Assembly (NCBI RefSeq): GCF_904848165.1
Contig: NZ_LR884459.1
Location: forward strand, 496,001-560,000
Direction: 5' to 3'
DNA from: Psychrobacter arenosus
GTDB lineage: Bacteria; Pseudomonadota; Gammaproteobacteria; Pseudomonadales; Moraxellaceae
DNA: 64,000 nucleotides
Positions 27,124 through 36,199 of the stretch are shown here, in pieces. The position numbers and the translations under genes are program-made. Position 1 is the stretch's first letter. The number at the start of each line of letters is the position of its first letter. A model generated the notes under the pieces. It made no database searches, was not told where the DNA came from, and saw nothing but the letters and a program-made list of their open reading frames with translations.

Positions 27124-27240
27124 ATGCCTTCAGATAAGGACAACTGGATTTTAAAAACCGAAATGCTTTTACAGTACGCGGTAAAAATCAGTTTCTCTTA
27201 TCAAGCATTAGCTAGAATAGTCTCAAACTTATCATTATAA
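27124..27240 (+). CDS. Possible leader ORF (38 codons) before iscR
   Basis: ATG 27124 to TAA 27240, wholly inside the predicted isc leader, ending 30 bases before iscR. Weak GAGA before the start; the residues show no motif. It may be a chance frame or a translated leader peptide. Confidence 0.2.
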   Translation: MPSDKDNWILKTEMLLQYAVKISFSYQALARIVSNLSL

Positions 27241-27269
27241 GAGTGCAGTATATTAACTGGAGAGACTTT

Positions 27270-27767
27270 ATGCGTTTAACAACTCGGGGTAGGTACGCGG
27301 TTACCGCGCTACTAGATTTAGCGCTACAAAATAGCCAGCAAGAAAGCGCCGTATCACTCTCTGATATTGCTAAGCGGCAGTCAATCTCGATCTCTTATCT
27401 CGAGCAACTGTTCTCCAAATTGCGTAAGCGCGGTTTGGTGACCAGTATTCGCGGCGCGTCAGGGGGCTATTATTTGGCCAAACCCTTGGATGAAATCGAT
27501 GTCATGAGTATAATCTCTGCGGTCGATGAGTCAGTCAATGCGATGCAATGCGAGGGTCGTGGTGACTGTCAAGGCGGGGCGATGTGCCTGACTCACGATC
27601 TTTGGTGCGCCCTATCGAACCATATAGAGCAGTATCTTAAAAATATTACGCTCGCTCAATTACTGGACCTAGAAAGCGTCCAATCCGTCTCTGAACGCCA
27701 GCATTTAATTGCTGGCAAAGACATTACTTCTATTACTTTATCGACCAGCGAGGTGAACCCAGCATGA
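27270..27767 (+). CDS. iscR: Fe-S cluster-sensing transcription regulator IscR
   Basis: Rrf2-family regulator that carries a [2Fe-2S] cluster and represses the isc operon. 165 residues from ATG 27270, chosen for GGAGAG just upstream and the classic [19 protein letters not shown] start; a nine-codon GTG extension is rejected. Winged helix with [18 protein letters not shown] and [10 protein letters not shown]. Cluster ligands C94, C100, C106 and the likely fourth ligand H109 are all present. It overlaps iscS by 4 bases (ATGA), so the two are translationally coupled. An IscR type 1 site sits on its own promoter. Confidence 0.97.
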   Translation: MRLTTRGRYAVTALLDLALQNSQQESAVSLSDIAKRQSISISYLEQLFSKLRKRGLVTSIRGASGGYYLAKPLDEIDVMSIISAVDESVNAMQCEGRGDCQGGAMCLTHDLWCALSNHIEQYLKNITLAQLLDLESVQSVSERQHLIAGKDITSITLSTSEVNPA

Positions 27768-28990
27768 GTCAAACCAACCATTTAATCTACCTTGATTACG
27801 CCGCAACCACTCCTGTGGATCAGCAAGTAGCACAAAAAATGATGCAGTATTTAACGGTAGATGGCATCTTCGGCAACCCCGCTTCACGCTCGCATGGCTA
27901 CGGCTGGCAAGCAGAAGAAGCGGTAGAAACAGCGCGTCAGCAAATTGCTGAGCTGATTCATGCCGATCCAAGAGAAATTGTTTTCACTTCTGGCGCAACA
28001 GAATCTGACAACTTAGCCCTAAAAGGTGTCGCTCATTTTTATCAGAGCCGCGGCAAACATATCATTACCAGTAAAATTGAGCATAAAGCGATTTTAGATA
28101 CTTGTCGTGAGCTTGAGCAAGAAGGTTTTGAGATTACCTATTTAGAGCCACAACCAGGCACCGGTATGATTTTGCCAGAACAAGTTAAAGACGCGCTACG
28201 TGAAGATACTATCTTAGTCTCTTTGATGATGGTGAATAATGAGTTAGGCACTATTACGGATGTGGCCGCTATTGGCGAAATCACTCGTGAAGCTGGCGTT
28301 ATCTTCCATGTGGATGGTGCCCAGTCTGTTGGTAAAGTTAAAGTCAATTTAGAAGAAATGAAAATCGACTTAATGAGCTTTTCAGGTCACAAAGTCTATG
28401 GTCCTAAAGGTATTGGTGCTCTATTTGTGCGCCGTAAGCCCCGTATCCGTTTAAAAGCTGAGCAACACGGCGGTGGTCATGAGCGTGGTATGCGTTCGGG
28501 CACCCTAGCTACCCATCAAATCGTTGCTATGGGCGAAGCCTTCCGTATCGTAAGCGAGCGTTTTGAGCAAGACCATGCGCATGCGGCTAAGCTGCGTCAG
28601 AAGCTTTGGGATGGCCTACAAGATATCGAAGAAATCTATTTAAATGGTGATCTTGAGCACAGCGTACCGCACATTGCTAATATCAGCTTTAACTTCGTTG
28701 AAGGCGAGTCACTCATGATGTCGCTTAAAGACTTGGCGGTTTCTTCAGGTTCAGCTTGTACCTCAGCGACCCTTGAGCCCTCTTACGTCCTGCGCGCTAT
28801 TGGTCGCTCTGATGAATTGGCTCACAGCTCTATCCGCTTTAGTTTCGGCCGCTACACTACCGAAGAAGATATCGATACTGTTATCAAGCAAATGCACGAA
28901 GCCGTTGATAAACTACGCGCCCTATCCCCTCTTTGGGATATGTATCAAGAAGGTGTCGATTTAGATTCGGTCGAATGGGCAGAGCATTAA
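27764..28990 (+). CDS. iscS: Cysteine desulfurase IscS
   Basis: PLP enzyme that takes sulfur from cysteine for Fe-S clusters, thiolated tRNA and thiamine. 408 residues (E. coli 404). The PLP lysine is K210 in [12 protein letters not shown], with HVDGAQ upstream. The catalytic C332 lies in the flexible loop [17 protein letters not shown]. The C-terminus is extended to ...[11 protein letters not shown], with the acceptor-binding tail typical of group I IscS. Start ATG overlaps the iscR stop; iscU follows 89 bases later. Confidence 0.98.
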   Translation: MSQTNHLIYLDYAATTPVDQQVAQKMMQYLTVDGIFGNPASRSHGYGWQAEEAVETARQQIAELIHADPREIVFTSGATESDNLALKGVAHFYQSRGKHIITSKIEHKAILDTCRELEQEGFEITYLEPQPGTGMILPEQVKDALREDTILVSLMMVNNELGTITDVAAIGEITREAGVIFHVDGAQSVGKVKVNLEEMKIDLMSFSGHKVYGPKGIGALFVRRKPRIRLKAEQHGGGHERGMRSGTLATHQIVAMGEAFRIVSERFEQDHAHAAKLRQKLWDGLQDIEEIYLNGDLEHSVPHIANISFNFVEGESLMMSLKDLAVSSGSACTSATLEPSYVLRAIGRSDELAHSSIRFSFGRYTTEEDIDTVIKQMHEAVDKLRALSPLWDMYQEGVDLDSVEWAEH

Positions 28991-29079
28991 TCCCCAATTG
29001 TCTTGAACAATAGACCGTTTGACCCCAAATATAGAGGTGTTCGCAGTTGACGGCACCTCATCTAACTAGGAGAAAACTC

Positions 29080-29472
29080 ATGGCTTATAGCGATAAAGTT
29101 ATTGACCATTACGAAAACCCACGCAACGTTGGCAACCTTGATAAAAATGCTGCAAACGTTGGTACTGGTATGGTCGGCGCTCCCGCTTGTGGTGACGTTA
29201 TGCGCTTACAGATCCAAGTTAATGATGATGGCATCATTGAAGACGCCCGTTTTAAAACTTACGGTTGTGGTTCTGCCATTGCTTCAAGCTCGCTCGTTAC
29301 TGAGTGGCTAAAGGGCAAGACGCTAGACCAAGCTGGCACTATCAAAAACAAAGATATTGCTGAAGAGTTGGCGTTGCCACCGGTGAAAGTGCATTGCTCA
29401 GTATTAGCAGAAGATGCGATCAAAGCCGCTATCAGTGATTATCAAGCAAAGCACACGCCTGCTGATGCTTAA
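29080..29472 (+). CDS. iscU: Fe-S cluster scaffold IscU
   Basis: Scaffold on which [2Fe-2S] and [4Fe-4S] clusters are built with sulfur from IscS. 130 residues from ATG 29080 with AGGAG upstream; the longer frame from 29047 is rejected. Ligands C37, C63, H105 and C106, and the assembly Asp (D39 in ACGDV), are present. The HscA recognition sequence LPPVK (99-103) is intact. The gene is followed by an unusual 403-base spacer before iscA containing a hairpin and tandem repeats. Confidence 0.98.
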   Translation: MAYSDKVIDHYENPRNVGNLDKNAANVGTGMVGAPACGDVMRLQIQVNDDGIIEDARFKTYGCGSAIASSSLVTEWLKGKTLDQAGTIKNKDIAEELALPPVKVHCSVLAEDAIKAAISDYQAKHTPADA

Positions 29473-29579
29473 TTCGTTCTAAAGGATTATGCAGCGTTAC
29501 TAAGGATAGTCACCTATTTTTAGGCACGCTCTATATTACTTGCGAACCCTAAGCTGCTCATTTTTTATGGCCTTATATA

Positions 29580-29639
29580 TAGTTTATAAATAGCTAGTTT
29601 ATAAATGGATAGTATATAAATAGCTAGGTCATAAAAAGA
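29580..29639. repeat. 15-bp tandem repeat, four copies, between iscU and iscA
   Basis: Units at 29580, 29595, 29610 and 29625, consensus TAGTTTATAAATAGC with increasing divergence. AT-rich, non-coding. Confidence 0.75.
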
Positions 29640-29662
29640 GATAGCTTAAGAGAGTACCTTAT

Positions 29663-29700
29663 AAGGTGACAAGCTGCAGCTCATTTTGTCACCTTTATTT
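29663..29700 (+). terminator. Hairpin after iscU (weak terminator or processing site)
   Basis: 9-bp stem AAGGTGACA/TGTCACCTT (29663-29671, 29687-29695) with a 15-base loop containing the palindrome AGCTGCAGCT, followed by a T-rich but interrupted tract. It may reduce transcription of iscA onward or define an iscRSU segment. Confidence 0.5.
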
Positions 29701-29811
29701 TATGGTTTTTTTGACCACAGTAAACCTTATAGCCGTTACTGGGTATCACAAAGCCAGAGTATTAAAATAAGCTTATAGGCAGCGAAAAACTGTCTAATGA
29801 GTATTTTTATT

Positions 29812-29856
29812 AAGTATCGTTATTTTAAGTACCGTTATTTTAAGTGCTGTTATTAG
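29812..29856. repeat. Second 15-bp tandem repeat, three copies, upstream of iscA
   Basis: Units at 29812, 29827 and 29842, consensus AAGTAYCGTTATTTT, different in sequence from the array 170 bases upstream but equal in period. It ends 10 bases before the iscA ribosome binding site. Confidence 0.75.
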
Positions 29857-29875
29857 AGATAAGGTAGGAGTCATT

Positions 29876-30196
29876 ATGATTGAATTGACTGAACGCGCAG
29901 CAAAACACATCCGAGATTTTTTAGACAATCGTGGTAAAGGCGAAGGTATCCGCGTAGGTATTCGTACTGCAGGCTGTTCAGGGCTAGCTTATGTCTTAGA
30001 ATTTGTCGATGAGCCGGATGCTAATGATGAGCGTTTTGTAAGCCAAGATGTTAGTATATTCGTCGATCCAAAAAGCATGGTTTATCTCAATGGCTTACAT
30101 ATGGACTATGTCGTTGAAGGCCTGAACGAAGGGTTTAGATTTAGCAATCCAAACCAAAAGGGCGAGTGTGGTTGTGGTGAGTCATTCACCGTATAA
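29876..30196 (+). CDS. iscA: Fe-S cluster carrier IscA
   Basis: A-type carrier that receives and passes clusters, mainly for [4Fe-4S] maturation. 106 residues, with ligands C34, C98 and C100 (GCSGLAY and ECGCGESF motifs), exactly as in E. coli IscA (107). ATG at 29876 after TAGGAG. It lies in isc order between iscU and hscB, but with 403 bases before it and 233 after it, far wider than in Enterobacteria. Confidence 0.97.
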   Translation: MIELTERAAKHIRDFLDNRGKGEGIRVGIRTAGCSGLAYVLEFVDEPDANDERFVSQDVSIFVDPKSMVYLNGLHMDYVVEGLNEGFRFSNPNQKGECGCGESFTV

Positions 30197-30429
30197 GCGG
30201 CTTTACTCCCTTTGTAGTATTTAAGCTTAAACTATTTAGGCTTATGCTTTTTAAAAGACGCTTGCTAGAAGTTGCTCATTCGCACGCTAGTTAAGAGCGC
30301 TTATTAGAAATTGCTGGTTAGAATGCTTTTTAGAATCAGGTGCTTTATACCTTATTTTATTACTCTGCCACCTACTTTATTCCTACCCAATGATTTCCAC
30401 CCTCCTCTATTCTCATTAAGGCGCTGATT

Positions 30430-31053
30430 ATGGCTATCGACTCTGCAAAGGCCACTACTAACGAGACTGCTGCAAAGGCCACTACTAACGAGACTGCTGC
30501 AAAAAAACCAGCGCAATTTAGTGATTTCTTCGCTTTGTTTGGTTTACCGGTACAGTTTGCTATAGACAGGGGAACTCTGGATACGCAATATCGCGCTTTA
30601 CAAAAAAAATATCATCCTGACAATCAATCGCAGCAGCCTACCGCTAATGCTAGTGGGGTATCCGCTGTGATTAATCATGCCTATCAAACCTTAAAAATGC
30701 CTGACAGTCGTGCGACTTATTTATTAGAGATGCAAGATAAAGCTGAGACTTTAGACAACTCTATTGCTGACTTAGATTTTTTAGATGATGCTATGACCCT
30801 GCGTATTGATTTAGATGATGCCATTCAGGAGCAGTCGCTACCTCAGCTAAATCAAATTAAACCTTTAGTGGCAGCGCGTTTAGAGCAGCAATCTGCTCGC
30901 TTTGAGCAAGCCTATAATGAGCAAAATTGGTCAGACGCTTGCGATGCTGCACAAAAATTAAAATTCCTAGTAAAACTTAATATTGATGTTTTAGCCGGGA
31001 TAGATACGATTGCCAATCAGGCAGATGCCGGTGATGATGACTTATATGTCTAA
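30430..31053 (+). CDS. hscB: Co-chaperone HscB (J-domain)
   Basis: J-type co-chaperone that brings IscU to HscA and stimulates its ATPase. 207 residues: an N-terminal extension (about 1-28), a J-domain with HPD at 62-64, and the C-terminal three-helix bundle that binds IscU. The extension contains an exact duplication of nine codons (AKATTNETA twice), from a perfect 27-bp tandem repeat in the DNA. E. coli HscB has 171 residues and no such tail. ATG at 30430 after TAAGG. Confidence 0.94.
   Translation: MAIDSAKATTNETAAKATTNETAAKKPAQFSDFFALFGLPVQFAIDRGTLDTQYRALQKKYHPDNQSQQPTANASGVSAVINHAYQTLKMPDSRATYLLEMQDKAETLDNSIADLDFLDDAMTLRIDLDDAIQEQSLPQLNQIKPLVAARLEQQSARFEQAYNEQNWSDACDAAQKLKFLVKLNIDVLAGIDTIANQADAGDDDLYV
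30445..30498 (+). repeat. Perfect 27-bp tandem duplication inside hscB
   Basis: Two identical 27-base units (30445-30471, 30472-30498), in frame, each encoding nine residues. Identity at every base implies a recent slippage event. Confidence 0.9.
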
Positions 31054-31175
31054 TGGTTATACTTTTTAATCACTATCCCTAGAGTAGCTATTTTAGATTA
31101 GAAGTTTCCAATGCTAAGCGCTATAAACAAACACACCCTTGCTAAATTTCATCGTTAATATATTTGAGCCGTATT

Positions 31176-33077
31176 ATGTCTTTATTACAAATTGCTGAGC
31201 CCAATCAAAGTTCTAAACCTCATGAACATCGTTATGGCATCGGCATCGATTTGGGAACCACCCATTCATTGGTTGCCGTCGTACGCTCTGGTAAAGCAAA
31301 AATTATAGAAGCCAGTGATCCTGCAGATACCCTATTATCCTCTGTCGTTCATTATCCTGAGTCAGGGGCGCCTCTAGTAGGACAAGCGGCTTTAGCCCAC
31401 CGTAGTGACGACTCAGCCAGTACGATTATCTCTGCCAAACGCTTTATGGGCCGTAGCCAAGCGGATATCAAATTTTCTCATCCTTATACGCTCAGTGGTG
31501 ACGCTGATGCTATGCCTACTTTTGTGACCGCTCAAGGGAATATTTCTCCTGTAGCCGTCTCTGCGCAAATATTAAATACGCTGTACCAACGTGCTGCTGC
31601 TAGCTTGCCTGCAGACAGTATTGAAGGCGCGGTGATTACTGTACCCGCTTATTTTGATGAAGCTCAACGCCAAGCGACTAAAGATGCAGCGGCGGCAGCA
31701 GGTATTAATGTTTTACGCTTACTAAATGAACCTACTGCGGCAGCTATCGCTTATGGTTTGGATAACGTTACTGATACTAATGCTAGTGCTGATGACAGCG
31801 CTACGCCCTCAGCAAGATATTATTTAATTTACGATTTAGGGGGCGGTACTTTTGACGTCTCTATTCTTAAATTAACGGATGGGGTGTTCGAAGTCTTAGC
31901 GACAGGTGGCAATAGTGCTTTAGGCGGGGATGATATCGACCGTCTGTTGGCGAATTGGTTAATTCAGCAAGCGGGTATCGAGCCTAGTGCTGTAAGTAGC
32001 CATGACAAATCAGAGTTGGCACGCCTTGCAAAAACTTATAAGCAGCAATTGACCGAGCAAGAGCAAGTTGCGGTAGACATTACGGTCAATGGCAGCCACT
32101 GGCAAGGGCAGTTAACAGCTGCAACCTTAATTCAGATTATTACGCCGGTAACTCGCCGCACGCTGCAAGTTTGTGAACAAGTACTGCGCGATGCCGATTT
32201 GGATAAAGCAGCTTTAGATGAGGTTATCTTAGTCGGTGGCTCTACTCGTATGCCAGCCATTCAAGCTTTAGTGGGTGAGTTCTTCGCGACTGAGCCATTA
32301 TGCCGTCATAATCCCGATGAAGTAGTGGCGCTTGGTGCAGCTCAAGCTGCCCATCAATTGGTCAATGGTAGCGATGACAGCCTATTGCTACTCGACGTCA
32401 CGCCTTTGTCTCTAGGATTAGAGACTATGGGTGGCTTAGTAGAAGTGATTATCCCGCGCAACACCCCTATCCCTGTCAAAAAACGCCAAGTCTTTACCAC
32501 TTATAAAGATGGCCAAAACGGCATGGTCATTCACGTGGTCCAAGGCGAGCGTGAGACGGTAGCGGACTGTCGTACATTAGGCCGCTTTGAATTGTTTGGC
32601 ATTCCTCCTATGAAGGCTGGCTTTGCTCGTATTGAAGTCACCTTTAGTATTGATGCGAATGGCCAGCTGACCGTGAGTGCGCAAGAGACGACTACAGGCA
32701 CGGCTAGCGAAATCGAAATTACTCCGGCTTATGGGCTATCCGATGAGCAAAAAGAACAGCTGCTATTGGCCGGTTTCCAGTATGCTGAGCAGGACAAACA
32801 AGCGCGGGCTCTGATTGAAACTAAAGTGGAAGCTGAGCGTGAAGTATTAGCGCTAGAATCTGCCCTACAGGATTTTTCTGGCTTACTTAGCGCTGCTGAG
32901 ATTAGCGCATTACAGCAAAATATTGCGGGCGTTAAAGCGTCATTGGACTCTGCAGACCAAGCTGAGATTGAGCAGGCTCAAGCTGCCTTAAAACCCGGTA
33001 GCGATGCTTTTGCTGCACGTATCATGGATCAAAGCGTTAAAACCACGATGGCGGGCACTAAAACAGACCAGTGGTAA
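31176..33077 (+). CDS. hscA: Fe-S assembly chaperone HscA (Hsp70 family)
   Basis: Hsp70-type ATPase that binds the LPPVK motif of IscU and promotes cluster transfer. 633 residues from ATG 31176 (a four-codon TTG extension is open). Nucleotide-binding domain: IDLGTTHS (about 24-31), VPAYFDEAQRQATK, LLNEPTAAA, DLGGGTFDVSIL and VGGSTRMP. Substrate-binding domain: DVTPLSLGLETMGG, then the helical lid. A short insertion after LDNV (DTNASADDSATPSAR) lengthens it against E. coli (616). The gene lies 122 bases after hscB. Confidence 0.96.
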   Translation: MSLLQIAEPNQSSKPHEHRYGIGIDLGTTHSLVAVVRSGKAKIIEASDPADTLLSSVVHYPESGAPLVGQAALAHRSDDSASTIISAKRFMGRSQADIKFSHPYTLSGDADAMPTFVTAQGNISPVAVSAQILNTLYQRAAASLPADSIEGAVITVPAYFDEAQRQATKDAAAAAGINVLRLLNEPTAAAIAYGLDNVTDTNASADDSATPSARYYLIYDLGGGTFDVSILKLTDGVFEVLATGGNSALGGDDIDRLLANWLIQQAGIEPSAVSSHDKSELARLAKTYKQQLTEQEQVAVDITVNGSHWQGQLTAATLIQIITPVTRRTLQVCEQVLRDADLDKAALDEVILVGGSTRMPAIQALVGEFFATEPLCRHNPDEVVALGAAQAAHQLVNGSDDSLLLLDVTPLSLGLETMGGLVEVIIPRNTPIPVKKRQVFTTYKDGQNGMVIHVVQGERETVADCRTLGRFELFGIPPMKAGFARIEVTFSIDANGQLTVSAQETTTGTASEIEITPAYGLSDEQKEQLLLAGFQYAEQDKQARALIETKVEAEREVLALESALQDFSGLLSAAEISALQQNIAGVKASLDSADQAEIEQAQAALKPGSDAFAARIMDQSVKTTMAGTKTDQW

Positions 33078-33240
33078 ATACTGCGGCGCGGTCCGTCACG
33101 CTTATAACAGTAGGGTTTATAAAAGACTTAGTTATTAAGCGTTGGCAATACTAAATAGTTAGACCATTTACAGACACGAGCTTGAATACCAATTGTATTT
33201 AAGATGATATTTTGATTGATTAGCAATGGATGTTGTATCT

Positions 33241-33579
33241 ATGCCAAAAATTACCGTACTGCCCCATTTTGAAATTTGCCCTGAAGGTGCTGAAGTTGAG
33301 TTAGCGGACGGCGTTAACTTATGCGAAGGCTTATTAGAGCAAGGGATTAAAATCGAACATGCCTGTGAGATGTCAAAGGCTTGTACGACTTGTCACGTTG
33401 TGGTGCGCAAAGGCTTTAATAGCTTAGAAGAGATGGATGATATCGAGGCTGATTTATTAGACCGCGCTTGGGGACTAGAGCCAGATTCACGCCTATCTTG
33501 TCAGTGTATTTTAGACGGCGAAGATTTAACGATAGAGATTCCAAAATATACTCTAAACCATGCGAAAGAAAATCATTAA
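33241..33579 (+). CDS. fdx: [2Fe-2S] ferredoxin of the ISC system
   Basis: Electron donor for cluster assembly. 112 residues from ATG 33241 (MPKITVLPH start as in E. coli Fdx); an ATG five codons earlier is possible. Cluster ligands are C42, C48, C51 and C87 in EHACEMSKACTTC and RLSCQC, and the end is the typical ...IPKYTLNHAKE. Last gene of the isc cluster; iscX does not follow. A strong terminator closes the operon. Confidence 0.96.
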   Translation: MPKITVLPHFEICPEGAEVELADGVNLCEGLLEQGIKIEHACEMSKACTTCHVVVRKGFNSLEEMDDIEADLLDRAWGLEPDSRLSCQCILDGEDLTIEIPKYTLNHAKENH

Positions 33580-33600
33580 AGCCCGTATTTAAAATGAGTT

Positions 33601-33636
33601 AAGGGAGATAAGGTGAATAACTTATCTCCCTTTTTT
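33601..33636 (+). terminator. Terminator of the isc operon
   Basis: 12-bp perfect stem AAGGGAGATAAG/CTTATCTCCCTT, 8-base loop and T-run, 20 bases after the fdx stop. Confidence 0.9.
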
Positions 33637-33773
33637 ATGGCGAATATTCTGCTCATTGCCGATATTAACTGGCTTATGCTAACTGGCCACTGCCTCGCTA
33701 ATTAACTATGGGCTATATTTTTGATAACTTTGAAGCAAATTCTTTCAGCAAAGCTCTGTATTAAATTTCTTTA

Positions 33774-35165
33774 TTAAGGCTCCGCATCATGATCGCTACC
33801 CTCTTGTTTTTCCATCTGCTCTAAAGCTTGGCTTAAATGCCGGCGAATTACCTCATAGTCATAGTTTTTAATATCTTTAAAATTAAGATGGAGATTAAAT
33901 CCTGGTAGATCGTGATCCACCCACTTAGAGTGCTGCTGCTTGCTCATATCAGGGTCTAAGACTTGCCAAGCACTTACCTCCTCATCAAAACCTTTGAGGG
34001 GTTGTAGAGCAGCGGCTACACACTCATACTCATGACAGACATAGTCATAAGTCGCTTCACTAATCAGAATCTCACCTTTTTGGGCAGCGGCTTCTAAACG
34101 GGCGGCTAGATTAACCTCACGGCCTATCAAGGTATAGCTCATTCTAGAGTCACTACCAAAATTGCCCACGTGACAATACCCTGTCGCAATCCCTATACGA
34201 ATATACAAGCCTTCAAACCCTAATAGCCGCCATTGATGGCGCAAGGTACGCATCTCTCGGCGCATATCAATTGCCATGGCCACACAGTTGATAGCATCTT
34301 GTCGACTGCCTTCACCATGGGGCTCGCCAAAGAAACAGACCAACCCATCGCCAATGAATTTATCTAATACCGCCCCATGACGTTTCGCAATCGCGGTCAT
34401 ACTCTCCATATATAGATTTAATACCTCCGCTAGCGTATCGGGGCTTAGTGCGTCAGACAACTCAGTGAATCCCGCTATGTCCGAAAATAATACCGAGAGC
34501 TTAGCGCGTTTATTGGTGACGCTAATAGGAGCATTACTCTTGGTGATTGGCTGCCAAAGCTGGGGCGGCAAAAAACGGATGAGTTTGCTGATTACTGAGA
34601 CCATAGTGGCCACCCGCTCGCGAGACTCTTCGCCAATTTTACGCTGCTCAATAAATTGCCGCTGCAATTGTGCGAATTGCCATACTACCCCAACTAAGCT
34701 CAACAACAGTATTAGCGAGGTTATACCAAGGTTTGCAGGCAGTCGTAGACCTGTGGGTCGCAGCTGAATACTGATAAAATACCAAACTACCATGCTTAGC
34801 ATGGCAAATAGCACTAGAGGCAGACGGGCATACGATTGAGTCTTTAACAGGCGGATACAGAGTAGCGTCGCTAGGCCAATAGCTAGGATTGGTGAGAATT
34901 GTAAGCTACCCATCACTATGGCAACCAACTTCACCGATAGCGCGGTAGTATAAAGGCTAACTTGACGAAAATAAGTATAGAGGAGTAACAAGAAGCTAAG
35001 AATAGCGACGCTAAGAAACAGCGTGTATTCGAAGACGGCGGAGTCAGCCTGCAGAAATAGCAGTAAGGATATTATAATAAGAATGAATAATTCAGGATAT
35101 TCAAGATTACTGAAGGTAGTAGGCTCTAAGGGAGGCTTGTGAGTCGGTGAAGTAAAAAACAGCAT
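33774..35165 (-). CDS. Membrane-bound class III adenylate/guanylate cyclase (CyaB-like)
   Basis: Makes cAMP (probably) from ATP. 463 residues. N-terminal half with about five to six transmembrane helices (about 27-165, MASE2-like position), a linker helix, then the catalytic domain (about 222-400): metal-binding D229 (LFSDIAGF) and D273 (KFIGDG), purine-selecting K269 and T345 (SYTLIG), transition-state N352 and R356 (REVNLAARLE). Lys/Thr at the purine positions favour ATP over GTP. Length and plan match CyaB of Pseudomonas aeruginosa. ATG at 35165; separated from the HIT gene upstream by 165 bases. Confidence 0.88.
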   Translation of the reverse strand: MLFFTSPTHKPPLEPTTFSNLEYPELFILIIISLLLFLQADSAVFEYTLFLSVAILSFLLLLYTYFRQVSLYTTALSVKLVAIVMGSLQFSPILAIGLATLLCIRLLKTQSYARLPLVLFAMLSMVVWYFISIQLRPTGLRLPANLGITSLILLLSLVGVVWQFAQLQRQFIEQRKIGEESRERVATMVSVISKLIRFLPPQLWQPITKSNAPISVTNKRAKLSVLFSDIAGFTELSDALSPDTLAEVLNLYMESMTAIAKRHGAVLDKFIGDGLVCFFGEPHGEGSRQDAINCVAMAIDMRREMRTLRHQWRLLGFEGLYIRIGIATGYCHVGNFGSDSRMSYTLIGREVNLAARLEAAAQKGEILISEATYDYVCHEYECVAAALQPLKGFDEEVSAWQVLDPDMSKQQHSKWVDHDLPGFNLHLNFKDIKNYDYEVIRRHLSQALEQMEKQEGSDHDAEP

Positions 35166-35330
35166 GCAGCGCTTTAGCCTCGATAATACAGCAAACCCTA
35201 AGACTGACAGCTGATAAATGGCGTCCTGACTACAGCCTTGCTTGGCTTTAAGTAAGCCATCATCATAACCCGTAACTTATAGATGACGGCTTAGCTAGTA
35301 AGCGTTTATTTAGTAGATGTACTATTTTAT

Positions 35331-35762
35331 CTACATTTTCCAATCAAAAGGCATTTGATGGTGACCGCGTAAAGCCATCATTAGCGTCTGCTGCATCTGC
35401 GCCAACACTTCGTTGGTATAAGGGACGGCTGGCGTGCCCCACACTGGGCTTGGCCATTTAATATCGTTTTGATAACGTACGATATGATGGAAATGTAATT
35501 GCGGCACTTGGTTACCCAGCGCGGCGACATTCATTTTATCGGCTTGGAAAGTTTTTGCCAACTGGCTGGATAACCAACTAGACTCACGTAAAAATTGAAC
35601 TTGCTCACTGTCTGACATCTCATACAACTCTTTGATGCCACTAATGCGCGGCACCAGAATCAGCCAAGGAAATTGGCAATCATTCATCAAACGACAAGTA
35701 GACAATGGGAAATCACCGACTAAAAAAGTATCTTGAGCTAAGGTAGGGTGTAATTGGAACAT
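35331..35762 (-). CDS. HIT-domain protein with altered histidine triad
   Basis: 143 residues, histidine-triad superfamily (nucleotide phosphohydrolase or transferase). The motif reads H90-F-H92-H93-I-V-R: the first two triad histidines are present but the third position of HxHxH is Ile, as in a group of small proteobacterial HIT proteins with GxVWG after it. The usual catalytic histidine is therefore absent and activity may differ. ATG at 35762 with weak GAGC upstream. Same strand as the cyclase downstream; possible shared transcript. Confidence 0.85.
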   Translation of the reverse strand: MFQLHPTLAQDTFLVGDFPLSTCRLMNDCQFPWLILVPRISGIKELYEMSDSEQVQFLRESSWLSSQLAKTFQADKMNVAALGNQVPQLHFHHIVRYQNDIKWPSPVWGTPAVPYTNEVLAQMQQTLMMALRGHHQMPFDWKM

Positions 35763-35990
35763 AGGAGCACTGTCTCTAAAGTAGCTGGGATTAAAGTAAG
35801 GGGATAACCCAAGTAAGGAAAAAGCTCTACTAGTGAGCTAACTGTATGCATTTTTAATTTGTCTATTTTATCAGGAATCGCCCGCATTTTATAGAGTCGC
35901 ACGTCATAGACTTGTATATAAGCTTGCTGGCCCGCTGCGCTCTTCCCCTATTCTCCTCGTTGCCCTTTTTTACGCCTGACTTTTTAGCCA

Positions 35991-36022
35991 CAAAAGAAAA
36001 GACAGCCTATTTAGGCTGCCTT
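35991..36022 (-). terminator. Terminator of the PhoB-box small unit
   Basis: On the minus strand a 9-bp stem AAGGCAGCC/GGCTGTCTT (one G-U; 36022-36014, 36007-35999), 6-base loop, then TTCTTTT. It closes a transcript coming from the promoter at 36446-36501, before the HIT gene starts at 35762. Confidence 0.65.
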
Positions 36023-36199
36023 AGTACTGCGGGTGTCTCAAGTCGAGCAATTTGGCCAATTATTGGCTTATTATTCATTTATTATTATCATTATCCTGTT
36101 ATTTTTACTGACTACCTTCCGTTTAATCACCTACTATTTCAAACGATTGCCTAGCAAATACCGCATTTTAAATGTTGCTTATAAACGAGCTTAGCAATT

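Noticed and set aside
29580..29856. CRISPR-like array between iscU and iscA
   Set aside because: The repeats are 15 bp, directly adjacent without spacers and diverged; no cas genes in the window. They are tandem repeats.
36084..36095. Fur-box-like GATAATGATAAT on the minus strand downstream of the small ORF
   Set aside because: Second half of a Fur box is poor, the stretch is a simple AT-rich run, and no gene start follows before the terminator.
35912..36154. 80-codon plus-strand frame after the HIT gene
   Set aside because: No ribosome binding site, crosses the terminator of the small minus-strand unit, composition random.
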